From assembly GCA_016190145.1 (NCBI GenBank), contig JACPRD010000135.1, positions 1 through 64,000 on the forward strand: a stretch of 64,000 nt of DNA. Direction: 5' to 3'. Below, piece by piece: positions 8,136 through 18,200 of this stretch (positions are counted from its first letter, which is position 1; every line of letters begins with the position of its first letter). A program made the translations under genes and the position numbers. This DNA is from Planctomycetota bacterium (lineage in GTDB: Bacteria; Planctomycetota; MHYJ01; WSZJ01). The notes below the pieces were generated by a model. That model did not search any database, was not told the DNA's origin, and saw only the letters and a list, made by a program, of their open reading frames with translations.

Positions 8136-8567
8136 CTACTTCGGCGGGACCTCGACGCCCGCGGCCGCGGACAGTTGTTCGCAGAGATGGCGTTCGAGGT
8201 TATCCGCGAGGTCCTTGTCGATCGCCTCGACGCCCGCGTCGTTCTGGTTTACGCCGCCGTGGCGGAACATCACGTCCTTGCTGTTCGTGGCGGCCAGGGG
8301 AACTCCTCCGAGGAGGCGGGGCGGGTCGCTGAACTCGAACACCTGCGCGTCGCCGACGAAGCCGCCGGGCGTGAATGTCTTGTCGGAGTGCCAGACCGGC
8401 GCGGTACAGGTCGCTGCCAGTGCGTCCAGCCGTTTGATCGCCACGGCGTAGTCCGTCAGGATCTTGTCGGTCATCGCGTTCAGCTCGGCGTCGGTCGCGC
8501 GCTTCTTTCCGCGCGAGGCGAGCGAGATAGCGGCGAGGGCGGCCATGAGCAGGGTTGCCGGGCGCAT
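8136..8567 (-). CDS. Small secreted protein, hypothetical
   Basis: From ATG 8567 this is 143 residues with an N-terminal signal (MRPATLLMAALAAISLA). The mature part is soluble, with one Cys (LAATCTAPVW), a segment DAQVFEFSDPPRLLGGVPLAAT that looks beta-rich, and a helical C-terminus. No family recognised. It stands alone, divergent from the kinase pair at 8750. Confidence 0.6.
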   Translation of the reverse strand: MRPATLLMAALAAISLASRGKKRATDAELNAMTDKILTDYAVAIKRLDALAATCTAPVWHSDKTFTPGGFVGDAQVFEFSDPPRLLGGVPLAATNSKDVMFRHGGVNQNDAGVEAIDKDLADNLERHLCEQLSAAAGVEVPPK

Positions 8568-8749
8568 TGAAATGCGGCACTAGCCCTTCGGCAGATTCCC
8601 ATCAATGGAATGAGAGCGTGAAAGAACTCGATCGCAGGGGCGGTCGGGGCCCTTCGACTCGACCAGCGTGAGCGAGCGAGGTCCGGCCGCTCCGGAGATC
8701 GGATTTTTCTCACACTCGCAGGCGTAGAATGTCCTGCGAAGGAGTAACC

Positions 8750-10027
8750 GTGCGATCCGCCGATTCCGACTCCGAACGCGACCCTCTTCTCCACTCGCGC
8801 CGCCTGAACCTCGATGTTCCGGCGCTGTTGCAGGGAGGTTCCTTCCAGCTGGACACCAGGGGCGCGGTCGCGCCGCCGCCGCCCGCCCCCGCGGCGACGC
8901 CGTGGATCGGGCGCGACCTCGGCGGGTACCGCATCCTCGAACTCATCGGCGCCGGGGGATTCTCGATGGTGTTCGTGGCGCGGCGGTCCGGGACGGAGGA
9001 TCTGGTGGCGGTGAAGCTGCCGCGCGCGGCGGGTTTTGTGGATCACCTGAAACGCGAGGCGCTGATCTCCGCGCGGTTCCAGGACCCGGACGTCCCCGGC
9101 ATCCTGGAGGTGAAGCTCGACCACGACCCGCCGTTCCTCGTGATGCCGTTCGTGGCGGGCACGAATCTACCGCTCCCGGCCGCGGCGCCGCGGCCGCGGG
9201 AGATCGTCGAGGCGTTCCGGATCTTCCGCGGGATCGCCGCGGTGGTCGCCCGGCTGCACGATGCCCAGATCGCACACGGGGACCTGAAGCCCGGGAACAT
9301 CCGCCTGGACGCGGTCGGCCGCTGCCGGCTCATGGATCTCGGCCTTGCGCGCCAGCAGGTCGCCGCGCGGCAGCTCTCGACCCTTCGCGCCTCCGTCGTG
9401 AGCATCACCGGAGAACGGATCGAAGGAACGCTCGAGTTCATGGCGCCCGAAGTGACGGCCGGGGAGGAGCCGGGCCGCGCCGCCGACGTCTACGCGCTCG
9501 GCGTGATCCTGCACCACCTGCTCTGCGGCCGCCCGCCGTCGTTCGGCGTGAGCCCCGCGCAGCTGAACCCGTACCTGCCGTCCGGCACGGCCGCGCTGCT
9601 CCGGGAAATGCTCCGTCACGATGTGTCGGCGCGCCTGGGAAGCGCCGGCGAGGTGATCCCGCGCGTCGACCGCCTGATCGCGGCGGAGGAGCGCTGTCTG
9701 CGGCGCAGGAACGGCCATGAGCGCCGGCGGGTTTTCGAGTCGAGAATGAAAACTCTGGCCCGCGGGGCACGCCTGATGTTGTTCGTGCTGGCGGCCGCGG
9801 GGGCCCTGGTCTGGAGCGTGAAGATCGTGCCGGCGCTGTCCGGCATCACGATCTCGGACGACGGCTTTGATGTCCTCGTGGCCCTGTCCTGTGCCGCCGG
9901 TTACCTCCTCGGCTGGCTCTCGATCGTGCTGGGAGTGACCACGATCAACGCCTGGGTCCTCGGCGTTCCCGAACGGGATTACAAGAACCGCCGCGGACAC
10001 CCCTGGTGGAACTTCATGATGCAATGA
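8750..10027 (+). CDS. Membrane-anchored Ser/Thr protein kinase (non-RD)
   Basis: GTG 8750 was chosen over ATG 8729 because AAGGAG lies 5-10 bp upstream of it. The product is 425 residues. After a Pro-rich stretch (APPPPAPAATP) the kinase domain starts near residue 60: glycine loop IGAGGFSMVF, lysine in VAVKLP, catalytic loop HGDLKPGN (Gly instead of Arg before Asp), DLG instead of DFG, and a P+1 segment with MAPE. Two hydrophobic segments (LMLFVLAAAGALVWSV and VLVALSCAAGYLLGWLSIVLGV) lie at the C-terminus. The catalytic Lys, Asp and Asn are kept, so activity is plausible. It overlaps the next kinase by ATGA, so the two are translationally coupled. Confidence 0.85.
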   Translation: MRSADSDSERDPLLHSRRLNLDVPALLQGGSFQLDTRGAVAPPPPAPAATPWIGRDLGGYRILELIGAGGFSMVFVARRSGTEDLVAVKLPRAAGFVDHLKREALISARFQDPDVPGILEVKLDHDPPFLVMPFVAGTNLPLPAAAPRPREIVEAFRIFRGIAAVVARLHDAQIAHGDLKPGNIRLDAVGRCRLMDLGLARQQVAARQLSTLRASVVSITGERIEGTLEFMAPEVTAGEEPGRAADVYALGVILHHLLCGRPPSFGVSPAQLNPYLPSGTAALLREMLRHDVSARLGSAGEVIPRVDRLIAAEERCLRRRNGHERRRVFESRMKTLARGARLMLFVLAAAGALVWSVKIVPALSGITISDDGFDVLVALSCAAGYLLGWLSIVLGVTTINAWVLGVPERDYKNRRGHPWWNFMMQ

Positions 10028-11211
10028 CCTCCCCCGCCTCCGGCTTCGCCGTCCACACTTCCGTCCTCGAACCCGAGATCGAGCTCGTGGAGCGGATCTC
10101 GCGCACGAACCTGAGCGAAGTCTGGCGCGGGCGCCGCCGCGCCGACGGGTCGCAGGTCGCGGTGAAATTCGCGCTCACCGAAGCGGCGGCCGCGATGCTG
10201 GAGCCGGAAGCGGCGATCGTGCGGGAGCTGCGCAGGGAAGGGCCCACGATCTCCGTGAAGGTGCCCCCGAGCGAACTGAGGAAGGGCACCCGGGAAATGG
10301 AGGTGCCGGCGCAGCGCGTCAAGGGCGTTGTGCCCGCGGAGTACGCGGCCCGACCCGTCCCGCACCTCGTGATGCCATGGGTGGGAGGCCGGACGTTCCG
10401 CAACCTGATCGAGGAAATCCGGAGCGGCGACGACCGATCGCGCGCCGCCGGCACGCTCTACGACGTGGTGCGGATCGTCGCGAGAGTCCACGGGCGCGGC
10501 TTCATGCACGGAGACCTCAAGCCAGAGAACATCCTCCTCGACGACGCCGGCCGCCCCTGGCTCACGGACTTCGGCATGGCGCGCGCAATCCACGTCGCGC
10601 GACTGGACACCCGCGTGAGCCGATCAGTGGGGGAAGGCGCGGGGGCCTGGGGTGGCACGCTTCACTACCTGCCCCCGGAGGGCATCCAGGGCGACCCTCC
10701 GGCATTCTCGTGGGACGTCTACGCGATCGGCGTCATGCTGCACGAGGTACTGCTCGGGACGCGCCCCGACCGCGCCGCCAGTCCCGAATCGCTTCGCGCC
10801 AGTCTGCCGGATTCGATCCTGGACGTCCTGCTGGCGGCGCTCGCCTGGTCCCCCGCTGACCGCATCCCCAACGTCCCCAGCCTCCTCACCGTTCTCAAAC
10901 CGATTCAGACCGAACTCACCCTGGTCGGACGGGCGCGTCTCGTCCGACGCTTCGGCCGCGCCTCTCTCAATGCGCTCGCGGCGTTCTTCGTCGTGTTTCG
11001 GTATGTCTCGGTCCTTGCGCTGCTCTCCCTGTACGCGATCACGGTGATCTGGGCACTTCGCGGCCCCTGGGGAATGCTGTTCCTGTTCGTGCCCGTGCTC
11101 TACCTGCACTACAAGATCAGCTGGGAGGGCCCTGAGACGGGCGACGAGGCGCAGAGCCGGGTCAGCGGTCGGGTGGTCACAGGTCCCAACGCGCCGCCGC
11201 GCTTGAATTGA
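10024..11211 (+). CDS. Membrane-anchored Ser/Thr protein kinase, second of pair
   Basis: ATG 10024 overlaps the stop of the preceding kinase (ATGA). The product is 395 residues. The glycine loop is degenerate (ISRTNLSEVWRG), but the lysine (VAVKFAL), catalytic loop (HGDLKPENILLDD) and DFG (LTDFGMAR) are intact, and LPPE replaces the APE motif. C-terminal hydrophobic segments (VSVLALLSLYAITVIWAL and MLFLFVPVLYLHY) anchor it in the membrane. It shares the HGD catalytic loop and the two-helix tail with its partner, so the pair probably arose by duplication and may act as a heteromeric sensor. Substrates unknown. Confidence 0.85.
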   Translation: MTSPASGFAVHTSVLEPEIELVERISRTNLSEVWRGRRRADGSQVAVKFALTEAAAAMLEPEAAIVRELRREGPTISVKVPPSELRKGTREMEVPAQRVKGVVPAEYAARPVPHLVMPWVGGRTFRNLIEEIRSGDDRSRAAGTLYDVVRIVARVHGRGFMHGDLKPENILLDDAGRPWLTDFGMARAIHVARLDTRVSRSVGEGAGAWGGTLHYLPPEGIQGDPPAFSWDVYAIGVMLHEVLLGTRPDRAASPESLRASLPDSILDVLLAALAWSPADRIPNVPSLLTVLKPIQTELTLVGRARLVRRFGRASLNALAAFFVVFRYVSVLALLSLYAITVIWALRGPWGMLFLFVPVLYLHYKISWEGPETGDEAQSRVSGRVVTGPNAPPRLN

Positions 11212-11272
11212 GCCCGCCCGCAGGTCTAATGTGGCCGTCCGTGAACCGCTTTTACTCGTCGCCCGTCGCCGC

Positions 11273-11500
11273 ATGACGGCCGCTCCCACCGGCCAGGTGT
11301 CGCTCGTCTGCACCGACCTCCAGGGCTCGACGGAGCTCTGGGAGAAGCTCGGCTCGAAGTTTCAGCCCGTCCTGGAACAGCACCACCGGATGCTGCGCGC
11401 GAGAACCGCGGATGTGCGGGCGACGAGCCCCGCTGTGTGGGAGACCTTGCGGCCGCTTCTGGAGAAGGCGGAAGCGGACGCCGAACAGAGAAAGCCCTGA
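11273..11500 (+). pseudogene. Internally deleted class III adenylate/guanylate cyclase
   Basis: The 75 codons begin with [22 protein letters not shown] and an EQHHRMLR helix, the hallmark start of class III nucleotide cyclase domains (one metal-binding Asp is in CTDLQGS). The sequence then jumps to [18 protein letters not shown]. More than 120 residues of the catalytic core, including the second metal Asp and the transition-state residues, are missing. It cannot be an active cyclase. In related proteins such a cyclase domain precedes an ATPase and TPRs, and an orphan TPR module lies 2 kb downstream. Confidence 0.6.
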
Positions 11501-11543
11501 GAGCGCGCTTCAAGAAACAGACTCCCGCAAAGGAGAACCTCAC

Positions 11544-11960
11544 ATGGACATCAGGCGAAGCGGTTCCCAGCCCTCGGCCAAAGGCCGCGCCGACTGGTTC
11601 ACCGGCACGGTGCGGATCGATCCGCTCTTCCCGGCGACGGACCCGGCCCGGGCGGCCGGGAACAGCGTGACGTTCGAGCCCGGCGCCCGCACGGCGTGGC
11701 ACACGCATCCGTTGGGGCAGACGCTGATCGTGACGACCGGTTGCGGACGGGCGCAGCGCTGGGGCGGGCCGGTCGAGGAGATCCGGCCGGGAGACGTGGT
11801 CTGGTTCGGGCCGGGGGAGAAGCACTGGCACGGCGCCGCGCCTGCGACGGCGCTGACGCACATCGCCGTCCAGGAGCACGTCGACGGGAAGGCGGTGGAC
11901 TGGCTGGAGAAGGTGAGCGACGAGCAGTACCAGGTCCCGGCGGCGAAAGCAGGTTCATGA
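11544..11960 (+). CDS. Cupin domain protein (carboxymuconolactone-associated type)
   Basis: ATG 11544 follows an AAGGAG site. The 138-residue product is a single cupin: motif 1 is the G[12 protein letters not shown] region (about residues 50-62) with two His ligands, and motif 2 is the [17 protein letters not shown] region (about 84-102) with further His. The pattern matches small cupins often found with carboxymuconolactone decarboxylase or quinone-related proteins. It likely binds one divalent metal. It is probably cytoplasmic and not in an obvious operon. Confidence 0.8.
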   Translation: MDIRRSGSQPSAKGRADWFTGTVRIDPLFPATDPARAAGNSVTFEPGARTAWHTHPLGQTLIVTTGCGRAQRWGGPVEEIRPGDVVWFGPGEKHWHGAAPATALTHIAVQEHVDGKAVDWLEKVSDEQYQVPAAKAGS

Positions 11961-12002
11961 GAGGCCGCTTGCGGTTCTCCTGTCGGTCCAAACGAGGATC
12001 CC

Positions 12003-12725
12003 ATGCCGAAGGAACTCGAAGCGACGAAGCCCCTGCGAAAGCTCGCGCTGAATCTGGATCGCCGGGACTGGCCGAACGAAGTCGGCTACGCGCTTTACAT
12101 GCAGTCGCGCTGCCTTTGTAACTACGTGGAACGGGGTCTGCGGGAGACGCCCTGCAACCTCTGTGGCAGCGCGAAACTCGTGATCACGGGCGCGAAGTGC
12201 CGCGACTTGTCGTTCTCGGTGAACTCCGATGGGATCGCCTGCGTACGACTCCCCTTCGACACCGCCAGGTTCACCAGCCTGGGCGAGGACCAGGGGCGCC
12301 ACAGGCTGTTCATGTCGATGATCGAGAATGGGATCAGCGCGATCGCGCCCGCGCCCGGTGCCAAGGCGAGGGGCGTTCTCCACGGGCTCCTGGCGCGGTT
12401 CGCCGCAGAGGGGTTTCGCAATTCGTGGAGGCATCAACTCCGGCGCTTTCCCCGCTTCGGCCTCACGGCACGGCTCGACTGTGCTCTCACGCCGGCGTCT
12501 TTCGTGCTGTGGCTTACCGTCTCTCGCCGGGACGGCGCGGAAGTTTCGCGCAAGATCCTGCGGACGGATCCCGACGAGCTCGCGTACGACTATCGGTTCA
12601 AGGACATCATGTCAAACGGCAAGACGCTGACCGTGACGAGCAAGAGGTCATTGCCGCTCGTGACGCTCCGGCTCGCGGAGCTATTCTCCGATCCTCCCCC
12701 GGCCCGGCGGGCCCGCTCGAGTTGA
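12003..12725 (+). CDS. Hypothetical protein, 240 aa
   Basis: A soluble protein without signal peptide. Residues 33-56 hold four Cys (SRCLCNYVE, then TPCNLCGSAK), which could bind a metal or form disulfides; a fifth follows in GAKCRDLSF. The middle (MSMIENGISAIAPAPGAKARGVLHGLLARF) looks helical. No known family recognised. It begins 42 bp after the cupin gene and could be co-transcribed. Confidence 0.55.
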   Translation: MPKELEATKPLRKLALNLDRRDWPNEVGYALYMQSRCLCNYVERGLRETPCNLCGSAKLVITGAKCRDLSFSVNSDGIACVRLPFDTARFTSLGEDQGRHRLFMSMIENGISAIAPAPGAKARGVLHGLLARFAAEGFRNSWRHQLRRFPRFGLTARLDCALTPASFVLWLTVSRRDGAEVSRKILRTDPDELAYDYRFKDIMSNGKTLTVTSKRSLPLVTLRLAELFSDPPPARRARSS

Positions 12726-12780
12726 CACTCGATTCCAGATTGGGAGGGGGCAAACTCATACGGATCTTCGGAGAACACTC

Positions 12781-13551
12781 TTGTCAGATCACCCGGCGTC
12801 AGCGAGCTCCATTGGCTTCGAAATCCCGAGGCGGCTGGCGCTTCTCGTTGCCGCCGCGGGTTCGCAGGCCTTCGCCGAAGAGAGCCCGGCCGTCGCGATG
12901 CTCCGAAACACAGGCGGCCCGGTCGTCGACGTGGTCACCGACCCGGTGACGCTCGTTCTCCGGTGCCGCGGCGCGTACTTCACGACGGGGGACGTGGACC
13001 GGAACGGTGCGGCCGATGTCGTCTTCCACAGCTTCGACTACGGCGGTTCGTACGAGACCAGCCTCTTCATGCTGAAAGGCCACGGCGACGGAACCGTGGA
13101 TGCGGCGGCGAAGAAGGTTCTTCTGCCCACGAGCCCTTTCGCCGCTTCGAACACGGTCCTCGAGGATCTCGACGGTGACGGGGACCTGGACGAGGAGCGG
13201 ATCGGGGCGCTCGTCCGCGATCTTGACGGCGAGAAGTACGACGTGCGCGAGGAAGCGACGCCAGCCCTGCTCGGGGTGGCCGACGTCGCGGAACCGCTGC
13301 TGAAGGCGGCGCTGGAGAAGGCCAACTCCGCCGAAGTCCGGATGCGGCTCAGGCACATCCTGGATAACCCGCCTTCGGGAAAACTCTCGGACCTGAAGTC
13401 CGACGAGGACGCCCTGATCCGTCTAGTGGCGCTCCTGGAAGTCCTGGACACGCCCGAGGCCCGGCCGGCGGTCGCTCGGCTGGTGCAGCCGAATGTCTCC
13501 CTTGCAATCCGCAAGGCCGCGGCCGACGCCGTCCGCCGCCAAAAACGGTAG
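12781..13551 (+). CDS. Secreted hybrid of FG-GAP and HEAT-type modules
   Basis: From TTG 12781 the frame encodes 256 residues with a signal-like segment (RRLALLVAAAGSQAFA). Residues 60-140 carry FG-GAP-like calcium loops (DVDRNGAADVVF, DLDGDGDLD). Directly after DLDGDGDLD the sequence turns into a different module (ERIGALVRDLDGEKYDVREEATPALL, then AEVRMRLRHILDNP), the HEAT-like unit common in planctomycete proteins. The switch in the middle of a repeat suggests two genes joined by an internal deletion. It may be a pseudogene or a new chimera. Confidence 0.55.
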   Translation: MSDHPASASSIGFEIPRRLALLVAAAGSQAFAEESPAVAMLRNTGGPVVDVVTDPVTLVLRCRGAYFTTGDVDRNGAADVVFHSFDYGGSYETSLFMLKGHGDGTVDAAAKKVLLPTSPFAASNTVLEDLDGDGDLDEERIGALVRDLDGEKYDVREEATPALLGVADVAEPLLKAALEKANSAEVRMRLRHILDNPPSGKLSDLKSDEDALIRLVALLEVLDTPEARPAVARLVQPNVSLAIRKAAADAVRRQKR

Positions 13552-13570
13552 GATTCGAGAAGGGGTTCGC

Positions 13571-15103
13571 TTGACCGCCGAGTCCGCATATCTGTTCCGC
13601 CACGCCCTCCTCCGCGACGCCGCGTACCAGCTTCAGCTTCCCGGGGAGAGATCGCGACTGCACGGGGTGGCGCTGGGCGCCATGGAAGCGAACTTCGGAG
13701 GTCGCCCGGAAGGGCTTCCACCGCTCGACGCGAAAGATCGTCCGATCTACCGGCCGCTCCCGATCGATTCGTTTGCGCGGGAGATGTCCGAGCATGCCCG
13801 ACTGGCTCTGCCGGAAGCCGGGGAGGGGCGAGCGGCGCTGGAAGTGAGGGCTCTGTACGTCAGGCGGGCAGCGGAATTCGCCCATCATAGTCATCGGCAT
13901 GAAGAGGCGACTCGGCTCTGGCTCGAACTTGCGAAACTCGCGGGCGATTCGTCGAGAGGGGAGGCCCTGCGACGAGCCGGACTCGCCGAATTCAGCCGGG
14001 GGCAGCCGCGGAATGCGGAGCGGCTCTTCCGCGAGGCCCTGGTCGCACTTCGTAACCGCCCGGATCGCCGAGCGGAGGCCGCGGCGCTGTCGAATCTGGC
14101 GGTCGCCTGCACGCACGTCGGCCGTGTTGAGGAGGGAGAAGGCCTGTTCGAAAAGGCGCTGGAACTCCACCGTGAGGCGGCGGATCGAGGGGGAGAGGGG
14201 ATCACGCTGGGGAATCTCGCCAATGTATACCACGATACTGACCGGCTCGATCTGGCCGAACGCTGCTTCCAGAGATCGCTGGCCACTCGGCGGGAGATCG
14301 GCGATCGGCGGGGTGAGGGGGTCACCCTGGGCAACCTGGCCCTGGTGTACCGGGCCAGGGGACGCCTGGAAGAAGCGGAGGCGATGCAGACGCAGTCGCT
14401 CGCGATCCGACGGGAGGTCGGCGACCGCGCGGGCGAGGGGATCGCGCTGGAAAACCTGGCCACGCTCTACCGGGAGACCGGCCGCATCGAGGAATCAGAG
14501 CGGGCCTGCCGGACCGCGCTCGGAATCCATCGGGAGGTCGGCAGTCGCACCGGCGAAGGCTCGTCGTTGGCCGTACTTGCCGACCTCGCCTATGAACATG
14601 GTAACCTGGACCTTGCGCGACGGACCTACGGGGAAGCGCTCGACATCCACCGCGAAGTCGGCCATCGCCGGGCCGAGGCGTTCGAGCTCGGCAACCTGGC
14701 CTGCGTTCTTCGCGAGTCCGGGCGGACCAGGGAGGCGCGCGAGCTGTGCGAGAGGGCGCTGGCGATCCACAGCGAGATCGGCAACCGTCGCGGTCAGGGC
14801 GTCGCCCTGGGAACTCTGGCCCGTCTCCTCTTCGACGAGGGCCTCCCCGAGCTTGCGGAACGCGAGTATCGGCGCGCCTTGGATCTCGACCGCCTGACCG
14901 GCAGCACGCGCATGGAGGGAGTACATTCCTGCGAATACGCCCTTTGCCTTCTCCTCATCGGTCGAGCCGGCGAAGCTGCCGAAACATGGAAACGGGGATT
15001 CGGCCTCCTCGCGAATCCGCGGGCTGGCCGGGAGGCGAAAAACGCGCGTCTCGCCATGGACGCCGCGTGCGCGCGCGCCGGAATCGTCCCATTCGCGCCC
15101 TGA
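13571..15103 (+). CDS. TPR (kinesin-light-chain-like) signalling protein, orphan module
   Basis: TTG 13571 follows a GAGAAGGGG site; the product is 510 residues. Residues 5-60 (AYLFRHALLRDAAYQLQLPGERSRLH) match the end of the STAND/AAA ATPase region of multidomain cyclase or kinase proteins, where it normally follows the NTPase core. From about residue 110 come ten or so TPR units of 40 residues with consensus IHREVGDRRGEGxxLGNLA and YRxTGRxEEAE. The N-terminal sensor and ATPase domains of such proteins are absent. It is a close paralogue of the gene at 21928. Likely a protein-interaction scaffold. Confidence 0.8.
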   Translation: MTAESAYLFRHALLRDAAYQLQLPGERSRLHGVALGAMEANFGGRPEGLPPLDAKDRPIYRPLPIDSFAREMSEHARLALPEAGEGRAALEVRALYVRRAAEFAHHSHRHEEATRLWLELAKLAGDSSRGEALRRAGLAEFSRGQPRNAERLFREALVALRNRPDRRAEAAALSNLAVACTHVGRVEEGEGLFEKALELHREAADRGGEGITLGNLANVYHDTDRLDLAERCFQRSLATRREIGDRRGEGVTLGNLALVYRARGRLEEAEAMQTQSLAIRREVGDRAGEGIALENLATLYRETGRIEESERACRTALGIHREVGSRTGEGSSLAVLADLAYEHGNLDLARRTYGEALDIHREVGHRRAEAFELGNLACVLRESGRTREARELCERALAIHSEIGNRRGQGVALGTLARLLFDEGLPELAEREYRRALDLDRLTGSTRMEGVHSCEYALCLLLIGRAGEAAETWKRGFGLLANPRAGREAKNARLAMDAACARAGIVPFAP

Positions 15104-15224
15104 CGACGCCTGCCGGGGCTGCGCCGCAGGCCCCATGAGAACAAAGCTTTAGATTTTTCCGGAATTCCCGGGAGGGTCGCCGCGGGCGCCCGTTGGAGGA
15201 GGCCAACTCCAACGGAGATTCCCC

Positions 15225-18200
15225 ATGCGGCGCCCTGTTGCTCATCGGTCCCGGGCCTTTGTCCTCCTCGTGTCCCTGGCCGTCCTCGGCGTCCTCGGCC
15301 TCCTCGCCGCCACCTTCGCCACGCTTTCGAGGGTCGAGCGCGCGGTGTCCAGCAGCTATGTCGACAAGGTGCGGGCGAAGATGCTCGCGCAGTCGGGCGT
15401 CGAGCGCGCCATCGCCGCGCTCCGGGGCCGCACGATGATTCAGGCGTGGGACGACCCGCGGAACGAGTGGTTCTACCGGGAAGCGCTCGACGCGCCGACC
15501 GGAGGACTCAACTACGCGCCGGCCGTGCTCGCCCTCTGGCAGCCATTCGTTCCCGCCCGCCCCTGGGGCGCCGCCCCGCGCTCCCTCGGAGCGGCGCTCG
15601 ATGACGGGATCGTGAATGGCAAGCCCGGAGGGCTCTCCTTCCAGGACGCCCTGTTTCCCGCCGTCTCGGGCCGGCTCCCCGGAACGTACGAGCCCGACGG
15701 CGACGTCTACGGCCTCAAGGTTCTCGACTGCGCCTCGATGCTGAACGTCAACGACGGCCACGCGCAGATCGTGCGCCTGCTCAACAACCTCGGCTCGATT
15801 CTCCGCTGCGCCGACGGCACGCCGGTCTCCGCCGGCGGCTTCCAGCTCGGTACCCAGATCCAGACCCGAGCGGTGGCCCGCGGAAAACCCTTCAATAACA
15901 AGCTGGAACTCCTCCTCGAGGTGTTCCTCAACAACTCGTTCTTCGCGGGGAATGAAGCGGAGGCGCGGAAGCGATTCGCGGCGGTGCGGGATTTCATCAC
16001 GTGCCACGGCTGGGTGGACGGGATGACGACGCGATTCGACAAGACGTGGACGGGCGCGAGCGACTACGTGGGCGGGAGCTACGCTTCGGCGACGTCTTCG
16101 TCGGGGGGCGGGCCTCCCGGAGGGGGCGGAGGCGGCAAGGACCCGGGGGATCCGGGCGAGCCGGGCGAACCGTCGGATCCGAAGGGTGGCGGCAGCGATC
16201 CGGACGGCGGCGGGGACGTCGGGGCCGGCGAGGAAATGAAGGCGGCCCCGGGGATTCCGGGGTATGCCATGAGCCCGCAGTACAGCATCGCGCCGGTGCA
16301 GAATGGGTTCTACGCGTCTCTTCCCCAGACGCGATTCCTCGCTGCCCCTCCCGGTCTGGCGGTGAAGGATCTGAAGCGCGGGGGCGGATTCCGGCAGTAC
16401 GTGACGGGACAGGGCACGAATCCGACGCTGGGCGGCGAGACTTCGGCGGGGAAATTCGGCGGGACGCACTACTACGGCGAGCCGCGGACGCCGGTCAACG
16501 TGAATACGTGCACGCGGGAAGTGCTGGTGGCGACGCTGATGGATCTCGAGGCGGACTTCTGGGACTACGAGACGGTTTCCGAGGGAGCGAGTCCGCGGGA
16601 GTACACGAGCCGGATGGTGCTGCGGAACGTGAAGATCACGAAGGTGCAGGCGGAGGCGGCGGCGGACTTCATCATCAGCGCCCGGTACACGCACGGCACG
16701 CCGGCGGGGGCGTGGAGCTTCAACGACTGGATGCATTTCGAGGACGAGGTGCTGCACGTGCTGCCCGGGCTCGACCGATTCCAGCGCGCGCTGGTGAAGG
16801 CGAACGCGAACCCGAACACGAACGTCCGGAAGCTGAATCCGGACCTGATTCTGGTCACGTCGAATCCGGCGGCGAAGCCGGACGAGCTGGTGCGGCTGGA
16901 CAAGAGCGACGTGAAGACGGGCTCGACGGACTGGACGTTCTCGTCGAACGGGTTCTACGAGATCGAGTGCATCGGGCGGGTGTATTCGTCGGGGCGGATC
17001 GTGGCGGAGGAGCGGATCGAGACGGTGGTGAAGCTGTACGACGTGGTGAAGTTCACGACGCAGGAGCAGTTCGAGCAGGACCGGGTGTGGACGGCCGAGG
17101 ATTCGATGGAAGGGGACCTGCTGGCGGGCGGGTATCCGCCTGTCGTGTCGATGCCCGAGTACGCTTACAACGCGCCGCCGAATCCGGCGAGGTACCGGAG
17201 CGCGACGGGTGACGTGACGTGGGCGGCCGACTACGACGGGTATCTCGTGCTGAACGGTCCGGCGAAAATCACGGCCGGGACGAGTCCCGGGCCGGCGAGC
17301 ACGACGACGGCGTGCGACGGCGTGACCTGCAAGCAGTCGTTCGTCGCGGGGTTCAACCTCGGATCGGTATACCCGCAGCAGGGGCACCGGGCGGCCTGGC
17401 ACGACGCGGCCGGCGGGTGGAACTCCTCCGGCGGAGGCCCGCGGCATCCGGAGTACGCCTATACGACGCCGCACTGCTTCGGAGACGGCGGATCGATGTA
17501 TGGAGCGCCGCTCAACAGCTTCGCCCAGGACACGGGATACAAGAGCGGGAACTCGACGACGACGAGGAAGTCCTTCCAGATCCAGCCCGACGCCGCGGGG
17601 AACGGCGGGTGGTACGGCGGCGGGTCCGGCGCCGGGACGGGGGCGAATTTCTGGGACAACGGCTGCGACCTGCAGAATTTCGGGATCTACCTCAACGGCC
17701 TCCGGCGGAACCGCTTCCATACGTACTGGGCCGACGAGGTTCCGGCGCCGAACGCGACGATCGAAATGGTGGTGAAGCCGGAAGTCGACCTCTGGAACTG
17801 GGCGGTGCAGAGCCGGCTGAAGACGGTGTCGGGCGGGTGGGGGGGCGGGTACCAGGTGGGGCCGTGCAGCCGGCAGTTCCTGTTCGACTGGGGGGTGGGC
17901 GGGACGTACGGGATGAAGTACACGGTGCGGTGCTACGTGCAGCTGTCGCGGGTGTACCTCGAGTTCCATCACACGGCCACGAACCAGTTCTACGTGATCT
18001 ACGCGGACCACCAGTGGAAGCCGCACACGTGGCACCACGTGGAGGTGACGTGGGTGGGGCAGAAGACGGTGTCCTGGGGGACTCCGCCGGCGCCGCTCAC
18101 GGTCCCGGCGAACGCGACGCTGTTCGTAGACGGGGTCCCGGCGGCCTCGGTCCTGGCGGGGCAGGACGTGAACGCTTACCTCGGAAAATCGGTGCTTCCC

